From assembly GCF_029589495.1 (NCBI RefSeq), contig NZ_JAAIVF010000001.1, positions 248,001 to 312,000 on the forward strand: a stretch of 64,000 nt of DNA, given 5' to 3'. A program made the position numbers and the translations under genes. The notes under the pieces are model-generated. The model was given only the letters and a program-made list of their open reading frames with translations, did no database searches and had not been told where the DNA came from. Source of the stretch: Speluncibacter jeojiensis (GTDB lineage: Bacteria > Actinomycetota > Actinomycetes > Mycobacteriales > Mycobacteriaceae). Below are positions 34,632 to 47,381 of the stretch, piece by piece (position 1 is the first letter of the stretch; every line of letters begins with the position of its first letter).

Positions 34632-34824
34632 GAGCCAACCCTAGTGGAGCCGGAGCCGGCGGCCCGATCTCCGCGGACGAAAACGCGCCGCGCGAGGACC
34701 GTTCATGGCATTCTCACAGGCGCCGTACCGACACCCTCTCCTGTCGACCGGTCCGATTCGGGCTGCCCTGGCGCCGTCCGGCCGAACTCACCACCGACTC
34801 GGTGGTGCCCGACGAGGAGAGATC
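34632..34824. other. Divergent promoter region, WS/DGAT leader ORF and Rv3235-like gene
   Basis: 193 bp that hold the TAGGGT hexamer of the minus-strand leader ORF (34638-34643) and the GAGGAGAG ribosome site of the plus-strand gene. No other feature is supported. Confidence 0.4.
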
Positions 34825-35370
34825 ATGTCCGACCCGCTCACCGCACGGTTCCTCTCACACCCGCCGCACTGCGAGCCCGCGGCCCGGCCGCTGACCGGCC
34901 GCCGCGCGGACGGATCCCATGCGCCCCTGGCCCGGTCCTCACCGTCGCGGCACTCACCGGCGCCGGGGTCTGCCGAGTTGTGCGTGACGGCGTCCGCGCG
35001 GCCCGAGAGACCTGCCGGACCTGCGCGGGTAGCTCCACCTGCGCCGCAGAACGTCACCGAGGCAAGGGCTTTCGCCGATCACACGCTGCGGATGATCCTG
35101 GAGGTGCTCGACCGGCGGCGCAAACCCGACCATCTGCGTCCGATGCTCGCCGCCGGGCTGGTCGACACCGTCGCCACGTTGTCGCGCGCGGAACTGCCCG
35201 CCCGCCGACTGGGCGCGGCCGCCCTGTCCCGCGTACACGTGTCGATGGTCGGCCCCGCCGCGGCCGAGGTCTTCGCCACCTATGCCCGCGGACCGCGCGT
35301 GTTCGCGATCGCGGCCCGTACAGAACGACGCACCGCCGGTTGGCGGTGCGTCGCACTGCGGATCGTCTGA
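34825..35370 (+). CDS. Rv3235/DUF6459-like protein of unknown function
   Basis: 181 residues. The first ~85 are Pro/Ala/Arg-rich and probably disordered. The C-terminal ~90 (FADHTLRMILEVLDRRRKPDHLRPMLAAGLVDTV ... VHVSMVGPAAAEVFATYARGPRVFAIAARTE) form the conserved domain, which precedes secA in many actinobacteria. ATG 34825 has GAGGAGAG just upstream; the open frame back to 34705 lacks support. The 3' end contains a perfect 12-bp hairpin. Confidence 0.8.
   Translation: MSDPLTARFLSHPPHCEPAARPLTGRRADGSHAPLARSSPSRHSPAPGSAELCVTASARPERPAGPARVAPPAPQNVTEARAFADHTLRMILEVLDRRRKPDHLRPMLAAGLVDTVATLSRAELPARRLGAAALSRVHVSMVGPAAAEVFATYARGPRVFAIAARTERRTAGWRCVALRIV
35326..35353. terminator. Terminator-like hairpin inside the 3' end of the Rv3235-like gene
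   Basis: CGACGCACCGCC (35326-35337), loop GGTT, GGCGGTGCGTCG (35342-35353). The stem is perfect and ends 15 bases before the stop region, facing the end of secA1. It probably ends secA1 transcription and, unusually, lies in codons of the opposing gene. Confidence 0.55.
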
Positions 35371-35412
35371 TTCCGGGGACGGCCACGGCCGCACGGGCCG
35401 CGCCTGGATGCC

Positions 35413-38220
<2,808 letters not shown>

Positions 38221-38293
38221 GGGTTCCCTCGTCCTCAATCCTGTGTCGGAAGTCGGTTCACACTCGACCGGGCGTCACGGGCCCGGAACGAGA

Positions 38294-38327
38294 GGTCCGG
38301 CCGGGGCGCATTCACCCCGGCCGGACC
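38294..38327. terminator. Terminator hairpin between hpf and secA1
   Basis: GGTCCGGCCGGGG (38294-38306) pairs fully with CCCCGGCCGGACC (38315-38327) around an 8-base loop. It lies downstream of hpf on the minus strand, so secA1 needs its own promoter in 38221-38293. Confidence 0.8.
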
Positions 38328-38351
38328 CATGGTAGGCGCAGATCCGCGTGA

Positions 38352-39044
38352 TCAGGCGAGTCGGATCAATCCGTAGTCGAACGCGTGGCGGCGATAGACC
38401 ACCGACGGACGATCCGTGGCCGCGTCGTGGAACAGGAAGAAGTCGTGTCCGACCAGTTCCATCTCGTACAACGCGTCGTCCACGCTCATCGGGGCCGAGG
38501 AGTGCACCTTGGTGCGGACGATCTGGCCCGGGCCCACGGCCTCGGGTGTCTCGTTGTCCAGCCCCACACCCGGCGAGATGCCCAGCGAGTCGTCCGCGGC
38601 GAGCCGCGCGGTGGCCTCGGACACCGACACCGGCGTCTTCTCGCCGTAGCTGACCTTCCGGCGGTCCTTGACCTTGCGCAGCCGGCTCTCGAGCTTGGCG
38701 CTGACCGATTCGAACGCCCCGTAGAAGCTGTCCGCCTTGGCCTCCGCCCGGACCACCGGACCCTTACCCCGGGCGGTGATCTCGACCTGCTGGCAGTTCT
38801 TGAGCTGGCGACGGTTCGGCTGATGCTTCAGCTCGACGTCGAACAAATGTATGGAGGGGTCGAAGCGTTCCAATCGCGCGAGTTTGTCCGCGACATAGGC
38901 GCGGAAATGATCGGGGACCTCGACATTGCGGCCCTTGACCACGACGTCGGCCTGGGGAACGTCCATGTGCTCCGTGCTGGCTCCGTCGGCTGCCAACCTC
39001 TCGGCGACCTGAGTGACCATCGCGGCTTCTGAACTGGTCGACAC
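38352..39044 (-). CDS. hpf: Long-form ribosome hibernation promoting factor (HPF/RaiA)
   Basis: 230 residues. The N-terminal S30AE domain (ADVVVKGRNVEVPDHFRAYVADKLARLERF ... HQPNRRQLKNCQQVEIT) blocks the ribosomal decoding centre. The C-terminal domain (VRTKVHSSAPMSVDDALYEMELVGHDFFLFHDAATDRPSVVYRRHAFDYGLIRL) drives 100S dimer formation in many species. GTG 39044 has GGGAGG five bases upstream; a longer frame to 39155 lies in the leader. Rv3241c homologue. Confidence 0.94.
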   Translation of the reverse strand: MSTSSEAAMVTQVAERLAADGASTEHMDVPQADVVVKGRNVEVPDHFRAYVADKLARLERFDPSIHLFDVELKHQPNRRQLKNCQQVEITARGKGPVVRAEAKADSFYGAFESVSAKLESRLRKVKDRRKVSYGEKTPVSVSEATARLAADDSLGISPGVGLDNETPEAVGPGQIVRTKVHSSAPMSVDDALYEMELVGHDFFLFHDAATDRPSVVYRRHAFDYGLIRLA

Positions 39045-39381
39045 TCGTACCTCCCAAATCTGGCCGGCACCCTTGCCCGGTACCGGCGGTACCACCTGCT
39101 GTGCCGGGAGTGAGAGGACCACTGCACCGCCCGGCACCAGTTCGGAAGAGTTCACCTCCTACCGTGCATTCGGGGCTGGTGAACGCGACGGTAGTCCGGG
39201 TTGGACGCCAGTGCCAGGGTTTGCGCCACACACCGCGCGTCGCTTTCGTCACGGCGTGTCGGCGGGGTGTTCACGCAGCGTTTCGGCACATTTACGCGTA
39301 TGGTCACCGGCACTCGTGTCGGCGTCCGGTCGGGGGGACGTGACCAACCCGACCACACCGGCCACCGGCATTCGGCGAACG
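39045..39381. other. hpf upstream region, no gene
   Basis: 337 bp with no supported ORF. It holds an inverted repeat GTTCACC (39150-39156) / GGTGAAC (39178-39184); a full AGGAGG on the minus strand (39160-39155) lies inside it but no start codon sits at usable spacing. It probably contains the hpf promoter and a structured leader. Confidence 0.4.
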
Positions 39382-40044
39382 TCACTCGGCGAAGGTGACG
39401 GTGAGCACCGCGTGCACCCGCACGCCCGCCGCCGCCAGCGCCGACAGCGACTCACATGCGGTCGCCCCCGTGGTGACCACGTCGTCGACCAGCACGACCG
39501 TCGATGCCGGGCTGGGCCGCAGTCCCCCGCACAGGCGGACCCGGCCGGCGAGGTTACGCCGTCGGCGCGCGGCCGACATCCCCACCGAGTCGCGCACGCC
39601 CGCGCCCAGCCGCAGCAGCGGCGCGACGGTGACCGGTTCGGGCCGCAGTGCGGCCGCGGCCGCGCGGGCCATCGCGGTCACCGGATCGCCCCCGCGGCGG
39701 CGGGCAGCGCCCGCTCGGGTGGGCGCCGGCACCAGCACCAGCGGGGCCAGTTGCGGCGGGTCCAGCTCGCCCCAGTGGCGCAACATGTCCACCGCGCCCG
39801 CCAGCGCGACGCCGAGCGGGCGTGCGAGGTCCCTGCGGCCGTGTTCCTTGGCGGCGATGACCGCGCGGCGCCGCGGCCCGTCGTGCGGGCCGAGGCTCCA
39901 CACCGGGACTCCGGGATCCAGCCGGGTGTGCACCCCGACGGGTTCGCCGGACACAGCCTCCCCGCACTGCCGGCACCAGCGGGTGCGCGGTGTCCGGCAG
40001 CCGCCGCACTCGAGCGGCAGCACCAAGTCGATCAGTGCGCGCAT
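39382..40044 (-). CDS. ComF-like phosphoribosyltransferase-fold protein (Rv3242c-like)
   Basis: 220 residues. Four N-terminal cysteines (CGGCRTPRTRWCRQCG) form a zinc ribbon, and STVVLVDDVVTTGATACE (~188-205) is the PRPP-binding loop of a type I phosphoribosyltransferase fold. ComF is needed for DNA uptake in competent bacteria; in actinobacteria its job is unknown. ATG 40044 leaves out a basic extension to 40104 that lacks support. Upstream DNA carries DnaA-box-like sequences. Confidence 0.88.
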   Translation of the reverse strand: MRALIDLVLPLECGGCRTPRTRWCRQCGEAVSGEPVGVHTRLDPGVPVWSLGPHDGPRRRAVIAAKEHGRRDLARPLGVALAGAVDMLRHWGELDPPQLAPLVLVPAPTRAGAARRRGGDPVTAMARAAAAALRPEPVTVAPLLRLGAGVRDSVGMSAARRRRNLAGRVRLCGGLRPSPASTVVLVDDVVTTGATACESLSALAAAGVRVHAVLTVTFAE

Positions 40045-40060
40045 CCGCTCAGACTGACAG

Positions 40061-40090
40061 CCGCCGCCCGCCCGGCCGGGCCGGCGGCGG
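40061..40090. terminator. GC-rich hairpin after lpqB
   Basis: CCGCCGCC (40061-40068) pairs with GGCGGCGG (40083-40090), with the self-complementary CCCGGCCGGG inside. It lies between the end of lpqB and comF on the minus strand and is a possible terminator; no U-run follows. Confidence 0.4.
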
Positions 40091-40095
40091 GATGC

Positions 40096-40125
40096 TGTGG
40101 ACAACGCGGACGGTTGTGCACAACC
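40096..40125. promoter_or_regulatory. DnaA-box-like pair and palindrome upstream of comF
   Basis: TGTGGACAA (40096-40104) is the reverse complement of TTGTCCACA, the actinobacterial DnaA box. GGTTGTGCACAACC (40112-40125) is a perfect palindrome containing one-mismatch boxes in both directions. Two sites only, so regulation rather than origin function would be expected. Confidence 0.3.
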
Positions 40126-40167
40126 TGCGGGGCGAGACCCCTGTGCGAGCAGGCCACCCGGCGCCGG

Positions 40168-41997
40168 TCAGCCCGGCATCACCGGCACCGCACGCCGGCC
40201 GACCAGCCCGGGGATCTCGCGCCAGTACTGCTCGTCGTCCGGCGAGGTCGTCGACAGGGTCAGCACGCCGCGGCTGTCCGCGACCAGCTTCGCGGTCGGT
40301 GTCGCGTCGATGAGCGTGACCGGCGGCGACAGGTTCCGACTCGGCAACGCCTGCATGCTCGAACCGTCCACCGCCAGCTGGACGACCGGCGCGTCGGCCC
40401 CGGACCGGGTCACGAAGATCGTGTCCGTCCGCCCCCAGTCCAGGGAGATCGCCGAACTGCCGAGCGCGAACGCGATGGCACGCGGGCTGGTCAAGGCGAA
40501 TCCCCCGTTCGCCCCCGGCGTCACATACGCCACGTAGACCCGGCCGCCGACGATCAACGCAGCGCGGGCTTCGTCCCGCGACAGCCGCAGCTCGGTGATC
40601 GGCCCGCCGAGCGCCGCGATCGCGGATGTGTCGACCGGCGCCGCTGTCGCCCCGGCGGCGGGGTCGACGACCGCCCGGGTGACCTTCGTCCCGTCGACCA
40701 CCGCCCACACGACGTGGTCGTCACCGCCCCAGGTCGGGCGGGTGATGGTGGCGCCGCCCGCGACCACGTTCAGCGGCCCCTCCAGCGGTCCGGCCACCAG
40801 CTCGACCCCGGACCCGGGACGCCCGGTCGAGCGCACGGCCGCGACCAGCTTGCCGTCGCGGGACAGCGACGCCGACAGCACGTTCCCGCCGTCCGGCGCG
40901 GGCTTGCCGAGCGGACCCGCCACCGGGGTGACGCTCGAGTCGTCGACGCTGTCGAGCACGCCGTCGACGATGGCGTGCAGGCCGACGGACGGGCCGGCCG
41001 GGAAGCTCGGATCCCAGGCGGCCAGGCTCGCGGTCGTCCAGCCCTCGGCGAAGCGCGGGTCGATCGGCGCCCCGTCGGCAAGCACCTCGTACGGACCGGT
41101 GATACCCGCGCCGGACAGTGTCCACACCACCTGTGCGGCGAGGAGTTCACGGTCGTGCGGGTCGAGGTTCCCGATCCCCTGGAAGTCCATCCGGATGCCG
41201 CCGGGGCCGACCCCGACGTCGCTGTCGCGCCCGTCGATCTTCGTGAGGGTCGAACGCAGGTGCACGCCCTCCCCGAGCTGGGTCCGCACCGCCGGCGCGA
41301 GCGGCGCCTTCGGCCCGGCCAGCAGCATCGCGATCAGCTGGGCGGCCAGCCCCTCCTTACGGACCGCGATCCACCGCGGATCCGGAACCAGCGCGGTGCC
41401 CGCATAGTTGACGAAGTACAGCGACTGGCGGTGGTACACGCTCAGGAACTGCGACCGGTCCATGATCACGCCCGCCGGCAGGTTGTCGATCCGCCACTGA
41501 CCGTCCTGCCGGACCATCTCGAAGCGCGCCTCGAGCGTGCCGTCGTCCGCCTTGAACACCCCGTCCGGGCTCAGCTCGCCGACCTTCGCGGCACTGACAA
41601 GGATCCGTGCGGAGTCGGTCGCGCGGTTCTCGAAGAAGACATCGATCTTGTCGACCACCAGTGCGCTCTGCGAGTCGTCCCACTTGGAGTTGGCCTGCGC
41701 GGTGAGGAACTGCCGGGCCGCGGCGTGCCGGCCGGCAGGCTCGGTGCTCGCCTTGAGGAAGTCGCGCACCAGCAGGTCCGGTTCGCGCCCCGGTGTCGGG
41801 GCGGGCACCGACGACGTGTCGGGTTCGCGGGCCACGGTGCCGATCGCCTGCGGCGAGGACGACGTCGGCAGCGTGGCGCATCCCGCGGCGACGGTGGCGA
41901 TGACGGTCGCGCCGGCGACCGCGGCCAGCGCCTTCGCGACACGACCACGCGCGGCACGACTGCGCACGGCACCCGCGCGGCTTCCGAAGAGGGTCAC
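40168..41997 (-). CDS. lpqB: LpqB lipoprotein, MtrB partner
   Basis: 609 residues. A basic signal peptide ends in the lipobox VAAGC with lipidated Cys40. Then a GerMN domain (~100-330) and a C-terminal beta-propeller-like region (~350-600, [31 protein letters not shown]). In mycobacteria LpqB binds MtrB outside the membrane and adjusts MtrA phosphorylation. GTG 41997 overlaps the mtrB stop (GTGA). Confidence 0.95.
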   Translation of the reverse strand: MTLFGSRAGAVRSRAARGRVAKALAAVAGATVIATVAAGCATLPTSSSPQAIGTVAREPDTSSVPAPTPGREPDLLVRDFLKASTEPAGRHAAARQFLTAQANSKWDDSQSALVVDKIDVFFENRATDSARILVSAAKVGELSPDGVFKADDGTLEARFEMVRQDGQWRIDNLPAGVIMDRSQFLSVYHRQSLYFVNYAGTALVPDPRWIAVRKEGLAAQLIAMLLAGPKAPLAPAVRTQLGEGVHLRSTLTKIDGRDSDVGVGPGGIRMDFQGIGNLDPHDRELLAAQVVWTLSGAGITGPYEVLADGAPIDPRFAEGWTTASLAAWDPSFPAGPSVGLHAIVDGVLDSVDDSSVTPVAGPLGKPAPDGGNVLSASLSRDGKLVAAVRSTGRPGSGVELVAGPLEGPLNVVAGGATITRPTWGGDDHVVWAVVDGTKVTRAVVDPAAGATAAPVDTSAIAALGGPITELRLSRDEARAALIVGGRVYVAYVTPGANGGFALTSPRAIAFALGSSAISLDWGRTDTIFVTRSGADAPVVQLAVDGSSMQALPSRNLSPPVTLIDATPTAKLVADSRGVLTLSTTSPDDEQYWREIPGLVGRRAVPVMPG

Positions 41998-43670
41998 GCG
42001 CTCGGCTCCCGTTCCACCCGAGGTTCCTGTGGCACCGGCGGTGCGGGCCGGTCCGACTTCGCCGGTGCGGTCGACCGCAGCGGCAGCGGACTGCCGGTCA
42101 GCTTGTGTCCGTGGTGGCGTGGCAGCGTCAGCCGGAAGCAGGCGCCCTTACCCGGCTCGCCGCTGGCCTCGAGCCGCCCCTGGTGCAGGCGCGCGTCCTC
42201 CACGCTGATCGCCAGGCCCAGCCCGGTGCCGCCGGATCGGCGCACCCGCGACGGGTCCGACCGCCAGAACCGGTTGAAGACCAGCTTCTCCTCGCCGGGT
42301 CGCAGCCCTATCCCCTGGTCCCGCACGACCACCGCGACGGCGTCGTCATCGGCGCGCATCCGCAGCAGCACGGGCCGGCTCTCGCCGTGGTCGATGGCAT
42401 TGGCCAGCAGGTTGCGCAGGACCCGCTCGACCCGGCGCGGGTCGGCCTCGGCGACCACCGCCTCGTCCGGCAGGTCGACGACCAGCTCGGTGCCGGTCTC
42501 CTCGGCGAGGTGGCGCACCGTCGACACCGCCGCTCGGGCGCACACCCGCAGGTCGAGCTGTTCGGCGGCCAGCTCCGCCACGCCCGCATCGTGCCGGCTG
42601 ATCTCGAGCAGGTCGTTGAGCAGCGACTCGAACCGGTCCAGCTCGGTGACCAGCAGCTCAGCCGAGCGTCGCAGCGTGGGGTCGAGACCGGGACTGCCGT
42701 CGTGGATGATGTCGGCCGCCATCCGCACGGTGGTCAGCGGCGTGCGCAATTCGTGGCTCACGTCCGAGGTGAACCGCTTCTGCAGGTTGCCGTACTCCTC
42801 GAGCTGGGTGATCTGACGCGAGAGGCTCTCGGCCATGTCGTTGAACGACATCGCGAGCCGGGCCATGTCGTCCTCGCCGCGGACCGGCATCCGCTCCTTG
42901 AGCCGGCCGTCGGCGAACCGCTCGGCGATGCGCGAGGCCGACCGCACCGGCAACACCACCTGCCGCGCGACCAGCATCGAGATCGCGGCGAGCAGGCCCA
43001 GCAGCACCACGCCGCCGGTCAGCAGGATGCCGCGCATCAGCGACAGACTGCGCTCCTCCGCGCCGAGCGGGAAAACCAGGTACAGCTCCGCACCGGTGAT
43101 GTTCGAGCTCACCGGGGTGCCGACGATCAGCGCGGGCATCATCGCCCCGTCCGGTCCGGGCACCGACGAGTACTGATAGCTCACCTGTCCGGCCTGCACG
43201 AACGAGCGCAGCGTCTTGGGGATCTCGCCGACCGGTCCGGCCGAGGTGCTCCGCCCGGGGGCGCTGCTCGAGGCGACCAGCACCGGGTCGAACGCGCCGG
43301 CGCCGCCGGAGCTCTGCGACTCGGCGGACGGATCGATCAGCGCGGCCTTCGCGACCTCGAGCCGGCTCTCTGTGGAGGTGGACTCGTCACTGTTGGCGAG
43401 GACCCGCTCGACCGTGCCGCGGGCGCGGTCGATCTCCTCGGTGGCGGCGCCGACCTTCGTCTCGAGCATGCGGTCGGTGATCTGGCTCGACAGCACGAAG
43501 CCCAGGATCAGGATGACGATGAGCGAAAGCGTCAGCGTCGAGACGACCACGCGGAACTGCAGCGACCTGCGCCACCGACGGGCGAGGAAACGGCCGAAGC
43601 CCCGAAACCAACGCAGCACCGGCGAGAACGCTCCGTTCAGCCGGCGCCGCGATTTGTGCATACCGATCAC
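41994..43670 (-). CDS. mtrB: MtrB sensor histidine kinase
   Basis: 558 residues. Two membrane helices (~41-62 and ~220-245) flank a ~160-residue outer sensor domain with a Ser/Gly-rich stretch. Then HAMP ([24 protein letters not shown]), HisKA with HELRTP (~306), and HATPase N, G1 and G2 boxes ([24 protein letters not shown]). It phosphorylates MtrA and is tied to septal localisation and cell division. GTG 43670 overlaps the mtrA stop (GTGA). Confidence 0.96.
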   Translation of the reverse strand: MIGMHKSRRRLNGAFSPVLRWFRGFGRFLARRWRRSLQFRVVVSTLTLSLIVILILGFVLSSQITDRMLETKVGAATEEIDRARGTVERVLANSDESTSTESRLEVAKAALIDPSAESQSSGGAGAFDPVLVASSSAPGRSTSAGPVGEIPKTLRSFVQAGQVSYQYSSVPGPDGAMMPALIVGTPVSSNITGAELYLVFPLGAEERSLSLMRGILLTGGVVLLGLLAAISMLVARQVVLPVRSASRIAERFADGRLKERMPVRGEDDMARLAMSFNDMAESLSRQITQLEEYGNLQKRFTSDVSHELRTPLTTVRMAADIIHDGSPGLDPTLRRSAELLVTELDRFESLLNDLLEISRHDAGVAELAAEQLDLRVCARAAVSTVRHLAEETGTELVVDLPDEAVVAEADPRRVERVLRNLLANAIDHGESRPVLLRMRADDDAVAVVVRDQGIGLRPGEEKLVFNRFWRSDPSRVRRSGGTGLGLAISVEDARLHQGRLEASGEPGKGACFRLTLPRHHGHKLTGSPLPLRSTAPAKSDRPAPPVPQEPRVEREPSA

Positions 43671-44344
43671 GGGGGTCCGGCCTTGTACCCGACCCCGCGG
43701 ACGGTCAACACCACCTCAGGGTTGTCCGGATCCTGCTCGACCTTGGCGCGCAGCCGCTGCACGTGCACGTTGACCAGCCGGGTGTCGGCGGCGTGCCGGT
43801 AGCCCCACACCTGTTCGAGCAGCACCTCACGGGTGAACACCTGACGCGGCTTGCGCGCCAGCGCGACCAGCAGATCGAACTCGAGCGGGGTCAGCGGGAT
43901 CAGCGCGCCCTCGCGGGTGACCTTGTGCGCGGGCACGTCGATGAGCACGTCGGCGATGCCGAGCACCTCGGACGGCTCGTCGTCGGCGCGGCGCAGCCGG
44001 GCGCGCACCCGCGCGACCAGTTCCTTCGGCTTGAACGGCTTGACAACGTAGTCGTCGGCACCGGACTCGAGGCCCAGCACCACGTCGACCGTGTCGGTCT
44101 TCGCGGTGAGCATGACGATCGGCACGCCCGACTCGGCGCGGACCGCGCGGCACACGTCGATGCCGTTCATCCCGGGAAGCATCAGATCGAGCAGCACCAG
44201 ATCCGGGCGCACCTGCCGGACCGCGCCCAGCGCCTGCGCCCCGTCGCCGACAACGGTCGGCTCGAAGCCCTCTCCGCGGAGCACGATCGTGAGCATTTCC
44301 GCCAATGCGGCGTCGTCATCGACGACCAGAATCCTCGGCTTCAT
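43667..44344 (-). CDS. mtrA: MtrA response regulator
   Basis: 225 residues. Receiver domain with acidic pocket DDD (9-11), phosphorylated Asp53 ([11 protein letters not shown]) and Lys in VVKPF, then an OmpR-type winged helix ([33 protein letters not shown]...[13 protein letters not shown]). MtrA is essential in M. tuberculosis and controls cell-wall, replication and division genes. ATG 44344 has GGAG three bases upstream. First gene of mtrA-mtrB-lpqB, with overlapping stops and starts throughout. Confidence 0.97.
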   Translation of the reverse strand: MKPRILVVDDDAALAEMLTIVLRGEGFEPTVVGDGAQALGAVRQVRPDLVLLDLMLPGMNGIDVCRAVRAESGVPIVMLTAKTDTVDVVLGLESGADDYVVKPFKPKELVARVRARLRRADDEPSEVLGIADVLIDVPAHKVTREGALIPLTPLEFDLLVALARKPRQVFTREVLLEQVWGYRHAADTRLVNVHVQRLRAKVEQDPDNPEVVLTVRGVGYKAGPP

Positions 44345-44371
44345 ATCTCCATCGTGGCACCAGTTCGACCG

Positions 44372-44396
44372 CGAGCGGCTTCACCTGGGCCGCTCG
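44372..44396. terminator. Hairpin between tmk and mtrA
   Basis: CGAGCGGC (44372-44379) pairs with GCCGCTCG (44389-44396), loop of 9 bases. It lies 28 bases upstream of the mtrA start, so it could end tmk transcripts or form part of the mtrA leader. Confidence 0.4.
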
Positions 44397-44436
44397 GCGC
44401 GTTGCCCTGTCCAGGGTACGCGTGCCGGCCGGGTGG

Positions 44437-45072
44437 TCAGCCGAGCAATCCGTCGGCCAGGGACTCGGCGTCGGCGTCCGGGTCCACCGTGGTCCACGGC
44501 GAGCCCCAGCCCGCGGCGGACAGCTGCCGGTACGCCTGCGCCGTCCGCGCCTGTAGTTCCGCATCACGCTCGTACGCATCTCGCTCGCGGGTGGGGTCGG
44601 ACTGCGCGCGGGCGACCGCGCGCGCCCGGGCGAGCTCCACGGGCACGTCCAGGTACAACTGACGGTCCGGGACCGGCAAGGCGAAACGTTCGAACTCGAG
44701 CTCGCGCACCCACTCCACGAAACCGTCGCCGGGCTCCTGATGCAGCCGGGCCGCACCGTAGGCGGCGTTGGAGGCGACATACCGGTCGAGCAGCACGACA
44801 TCGTGCGTGCGCACCAGCTCGTCGAGCTCACCGCGCGCGGCGTGGCGGTCGAGCGCCCACATCAGCGCCATCGCATATACCGACTCCGCGAGGTCGCCAT
44901 GAGCCCCACGCAGCGCCTCTGCACCGAGGTCGGCGGTGACCGACCGCCCGTAGCGCGGGAAGGCCTCGGTGGCCACCGACAGTCCGCGGCCGCGCCAGGC
45001 GCCGACCAGCTTGTCGGTCAGCGTGCGTTTACCGGCGCCGTCGACGCCCTCGATGACCAGCAGTGTGCCCAC
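44437..45072 (-). CDS. tmk: Thymidylate kinase
   Basis: 211 residues. EGVDGAGKRT (~8-17) is the P-loop, LLDRYVASNAAYGAARLH the DR(Y/H) motif with the TMP-binding site, and RERDAYERDAELQ the lid region. The enzyme makes dTDP from dTMP. The form is close to the M. tuberculosis enzyme. GTG 45072 is 8 bases after TAGGCT without a Shine-Dalgarno, so it is probably leaderless; a longer frame to 45129 would enter the terminator palindrome. Confidence 0.94.
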   Translation of the reverse strand: MGTLLVIEGVDGAGKRTLTDKLVGAWRGRGLSVATEAFPRYGRSVTADLGAEALRGAHGDLAESVYAMALMWALDRHAARGELDELVRTHDVVLLDRYVASNAAYGAARLHQEPGDGFVEWVRELEFERFALPVPDRQLYLDVPVELARARAVARAQSDPTRERDAYERDAELQARTAQAYRQLSAAGWGSPWTTVDPDADAESLADGLLG

Positions 45073-45093
45073 GGCCGCCGAGCCTAACGACCC

Positions 45094-45133
45094 GTGCGTG
45101 AGTTGCGGGGTCCGGACCCCGCAACTCACGCAC
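45094..45133. terminator. 40-bp perfect palindrome between sahH and tmk
   Basis: Two 20-base arms (GTGCGTGAGTTGCGGGGTCC at 45094-45113 and its exact reverse complement at 45114-45133) meet without spacer. It begins 6 bases after the sahH stop on the minus strand and most likely ends sahH transcription; no U-run follows. Confidence 0.75.
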
Positions 45134-45138
45134 AGCGG

Positions 45139-46602
<1,464 letters not shown>

Positions 46603-46639
46603 GTACCTCTCCTCGTCGGATGTCGTCACCGGCCCAAGG

Positions 46640-47278
46640 CTATCGGCCCGGTTCGTCCTGCGACACCTGGGCACCGATGACGGCGTCGACGAACGGCGCG
46701 AGCAGTGCGCTGATGTCCTCGGCCGGGTGCTCCCCCGCGGTGGGGCCGAGGGTGACATAGCTGAGCGCCGACCGCACCAGATGCGTGCTCAGCAGCCGCG
46801 CCTGGTCCTCGTCGACCTGCGCCCAGCACTCGACGAAGATCCGGCCCAGCCGCGCGGTCGCGACCTCCAGGAGCGGCGCCCCTTCGCTGGTGACCAGCCG
46901 CATGACGTCGGGATTGGCGATGCCGAGGATCGCCGAGCGCACCATCGGGTCCGAGGACGCCCCGGCGAGGAAGCCCGAGAACGCCTCGCGCAGCGCTCCC
47001 TTCGCGTCGAACGGGTGGTCGGCGACCGCCTTCTCGACGTCGTCGAGATAGCCGTCGACGAGGCGCAGGACGTAGGCCTGGGCCACGCCCTGGCGCGACT
47101 TGAACTCGTTGTAGAGGGTCTGCCTGCTCATGCCGGCGGCGGTGGCGAGATCGGCCATGGTGATCTCGCCCCAGTCGCGCGCGTCGAGCAGCTCGCGGGT
47201 CGCGTCGAACACCGACTGCCGCAGCAGTTGACGCGCGGCCTCCTGATAGGGCACGCGGATACGCGGCTTCGTCGTCAT
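46640..47278 (-). CDS. TetR-family regulator, AlkX (Rv3249c)-like
   Basis: 212 residues. The N-terminus ([68 protein letters not shown]) closely follows, from memory, M. tuberculosis Rv3249c, the regulator of the alkB-rubA-rubB alkane hydroxylase genes. Here those genes are missing: sahH follows directly and an amino acid permease lies upstream. It must act on distant targets or only on itself. ATG 47278 is chosen over a frame to 47314. A loose TGTA-N9-TACA dyad covers the start. Confidence 0.85.
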   Translation of the reverse strand: MTTKPRIRVPYQEAARQLLRQSVFDATRELLDARDWGEITMADLATAAGMSRQTLYNEFKSRQGVAQAYVLRLVDGYLDDVEKAVADHPFDAKGALREAFSGFLAGASSDPMVRSAILGIANPDVMRLVTSEGAPLLEVATARLGRIFVECWAQVDEDQARLLSTHLVRSALSYVTLGPTAGEHPAEDISALLAPFVDAVIGAQVSQDEPGR

Positions 47279-47381
47279 GTACACGACAGTTACACCACGC
47301 CGGGCCCCCGTCAAACAGCCCGTCGAACAACCGGCCCGTCGGACAACACAGCCCGCTCACGCGCCTCTCGGCGCGCCGGAC

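Noticed and set aside
40096-40125. Replication origin at the DnaA-box-like pair
   Set aside because: Only two sites, no AT-rich unwinding region and no dnaA/dnaN nearby.
46603-46640. SAH riboswitch before sahH
   Set aside because: Only 37 bp separate the upstream TetR stop from the sahH start, too short for the known SAH-responsive RNA structures.
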